Origin: Microcaldota archaeon
GTDB lineage: Archaea > B1Sed10-29 > JACOVT01
Assembly: GCA_016177165.1 (NCBI GenBank)
Contig: JACOVT010000069.1
Span: forward strand, 1-12,999
Length of the DNA stretch: 12,999 nt
Direction: 5' to 3'
Position numbers and translations under genes: made by a program. This document shows positions 12,115-12,999 of this stretch, piece after piece. A model generated the notes under the pieces. The model was not told where the DNA came from. It saw only the letters and a list, made by a program, of their open reading frames with translations, and did no database searches. How positions within the stretch are numbered: the stretch's first letter is position 1; each line of letters opens with the position of its first letter.

Positions 12115-12999
12115 GTGGCGCTTTACGAGTATACAATCAAGGCAGAGGGCGGCAAGCGATATCTCGTCGTCGACTGTCGAGGCTCCCCATACGGCGCGAG
12201 CGTTGCCGACTTCCCCGCATGCATGAAAGAGGTGGTCGACTACCTCTCCCAGACAGATGCCAACCTCGTTGTGCTTGCAGATGTTTACGAGCGCGTCTAC
12301 AACGAGGAACAGACCGCCATGCTCAAGCAGATCGGCCTGCTTGCCGACCTGTTCCACAAGGAAGGCGTCTGGACGACGACCAAGCTCGGCGGACAGGCGT
12401 GTGACCGTTTCCTCCCGGCAAGGTACGCCATGGTTGCGGCGGTCGCGGGCGACATGCTCAAGAGCGACCCCATAAAAGCATACCTGACGCTGCGCGCCAC
12501 GCTCGACACAGAAGTCGAGGGCCTCAAGACACAGCCGCAGCAGTTTCAGGACTGCACAAAGCAGTACGTCCAGACGCTCAGCTTCATGCTCGCAGGGTTC
12601 GAGAAGCTCGCGCTCATACAAAAGTTCAAGGCAGTGCTGCAGCGTTTGGGGCAGTTGCCGCCGGGGAGGGAGATCTACCACGCCATATTCGAGGCCGAGA
12701 TAAAGCCCGCGTTCGTTGCCTCGCGCGTCTTCTTCGGCGCGCCCACGGGCATCGAACTGGTCGACCAGTACTACATCCAAGACGCCGCAGTCAACATTTA
12801 CAAGCACCCGGAGAAGATACAGTACCTCTACTACCTCAGCCCGCCGGAGTACAACCTTTCCCCAGAGCACTACTTCCTGCTCACCAAGACGCGCGAGGTC
12901 GTCGCCAGCTACCACCCCCAAGGGTTGCAGTTCGCCGACCCGCACGAGGTAAAGAAGTACTTCACCCGCGTGTACGAGACCACCATCGCCGACCTTGCC
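12115..12999 (+). CDS. Archaeal type II/IV secretion (pilus) ATPase, N-terminal part
   Basis: The frame is open from GTG 12115 to the window edge and gives 295 residues. The start is supported by the TATA-like box 25 nt upstream (leaderless). The N-terminal half is a soluble, family-variable domain. From about residue 183 it matches the N-terminal region of archaeal GspE/FlaI-type ATPases: PPGREIYHAIFEAEIKPAF, VDQYYIQD, VNIYKHPEK, then the characteristic PPEYNLSPEHYFLLTKTR at 243-260 and RVYETTIADLA at the end. The Walker A and B motifs of the catalytic domain would lie beyond the window. Such ATPases power assembly of archaeal pili or archaella together with a FlaJ/TadC-like platform protein, which is not seen here. 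The exact subtype (pilus, archaellum, secretion) is not decidable from this part. Confidence 0.88.
   Translation, partial: MALYEYTIKAEGGKRYLVVDCRGSPYGASVADFPACMKEVVDYLSQTDANLVVLADVYERVYNEEQTAMLKQIGLLADLFHKEGVWTTTKLGGQACDRFLPARYAMVAAVAGDMLKSDPIKAYLTLRATLDTEVEGLKTQPQQFQDCTKQYVQTLSFMLAGFEKLALIQKFKAVLQRLGQLPPGREIYHAIFEAEIKPAFVASRVFFGAPTGIELVDQYYIQDAAVNIYKHPEKIQYLYYLSPPEYNLSPEHYFLLTKTREVVASYHPQGLQFADPHEVKKYFTRVYETTIADLA

Noticed and set aside
12109..12945. Long minus-strand open frame of 278 codons opposite the ATPase gene
   Set aside because: It lies wholly antisense to a recognisable ATPase, its translation is Leu/Arg/Val-rich without domain features, and it arises from the GC-rich codon pattern of the true gene.
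1..12999. CRISPR array, tRNA or rRNA genes, transposases
   Set aside because: No regularly spaced repeats, cloverleaf-like sequences or transposase motifs were noticed. The only repeat signal is the pair of hairpins.

Overview
The window reads as archaeal chromosome, most likely from a DPANN-type lineage (inference). Evidence: an archaeosortase with a Cys-Arg-His triad, an archaeal-type secretion/pilus ATPase, a protein with an archaeal type IV pilin-like N-terminus, and promoters with an AT-rich TATA-like box 24-28 nt upstream of start codons (leaderless transcripts). Genes inside operons instead follow GGAGG/GGTGG-type ribosome sites and often overlap by 1-4 nt. Coding density is very high and no gene-free stretch exceeds 300 bases. 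No tRNA, rRNA, CRISPR array or transposase was seen.

Layout. 1-177 (+): C-terminal end of a coiled-coil protein. 200-290: GC-rich imperfect hairpin with T tracts. 321-3886 (-): nine consecutive small genes. Eight encode Cys-free small membrane proteins and the last encodes a secreted, C-terminally anchored protein. Two internal TATA-like boxes (near 3158 and 3913) split the run into two transcription units. 3933-11340 (-): three-gene operon for secreted or surface proteins: a signal-peptide protein with a DNRLRE-like C-terminal domain, a 1751-residue membrane-anchored multi-Ig-like protein, and the pilin-like protein. 11421-11507: a second long hairpin resembling the first. 11487-12062 (-): archaeosortase. 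12115-12999 (+): divergent N-terminal part of the ATPase, cut by the window end.

How it may work together (inference). The ATPase and pilin-like protein point to a type IV pilus-like machine. The giant protein and the DNRLRE-like protein are Cys-paired extracellular partners. The archaeosortase may process a C-terminally anchored substrate, for which the 205-residue protein is the best local candidate. The run of small hairpin membrane proteins with cytoplasmic tails looks like an expanded paralogous family that could form a membrane platform. I do not recognise this arrangement as a described system. It is the most interesting part of the window.
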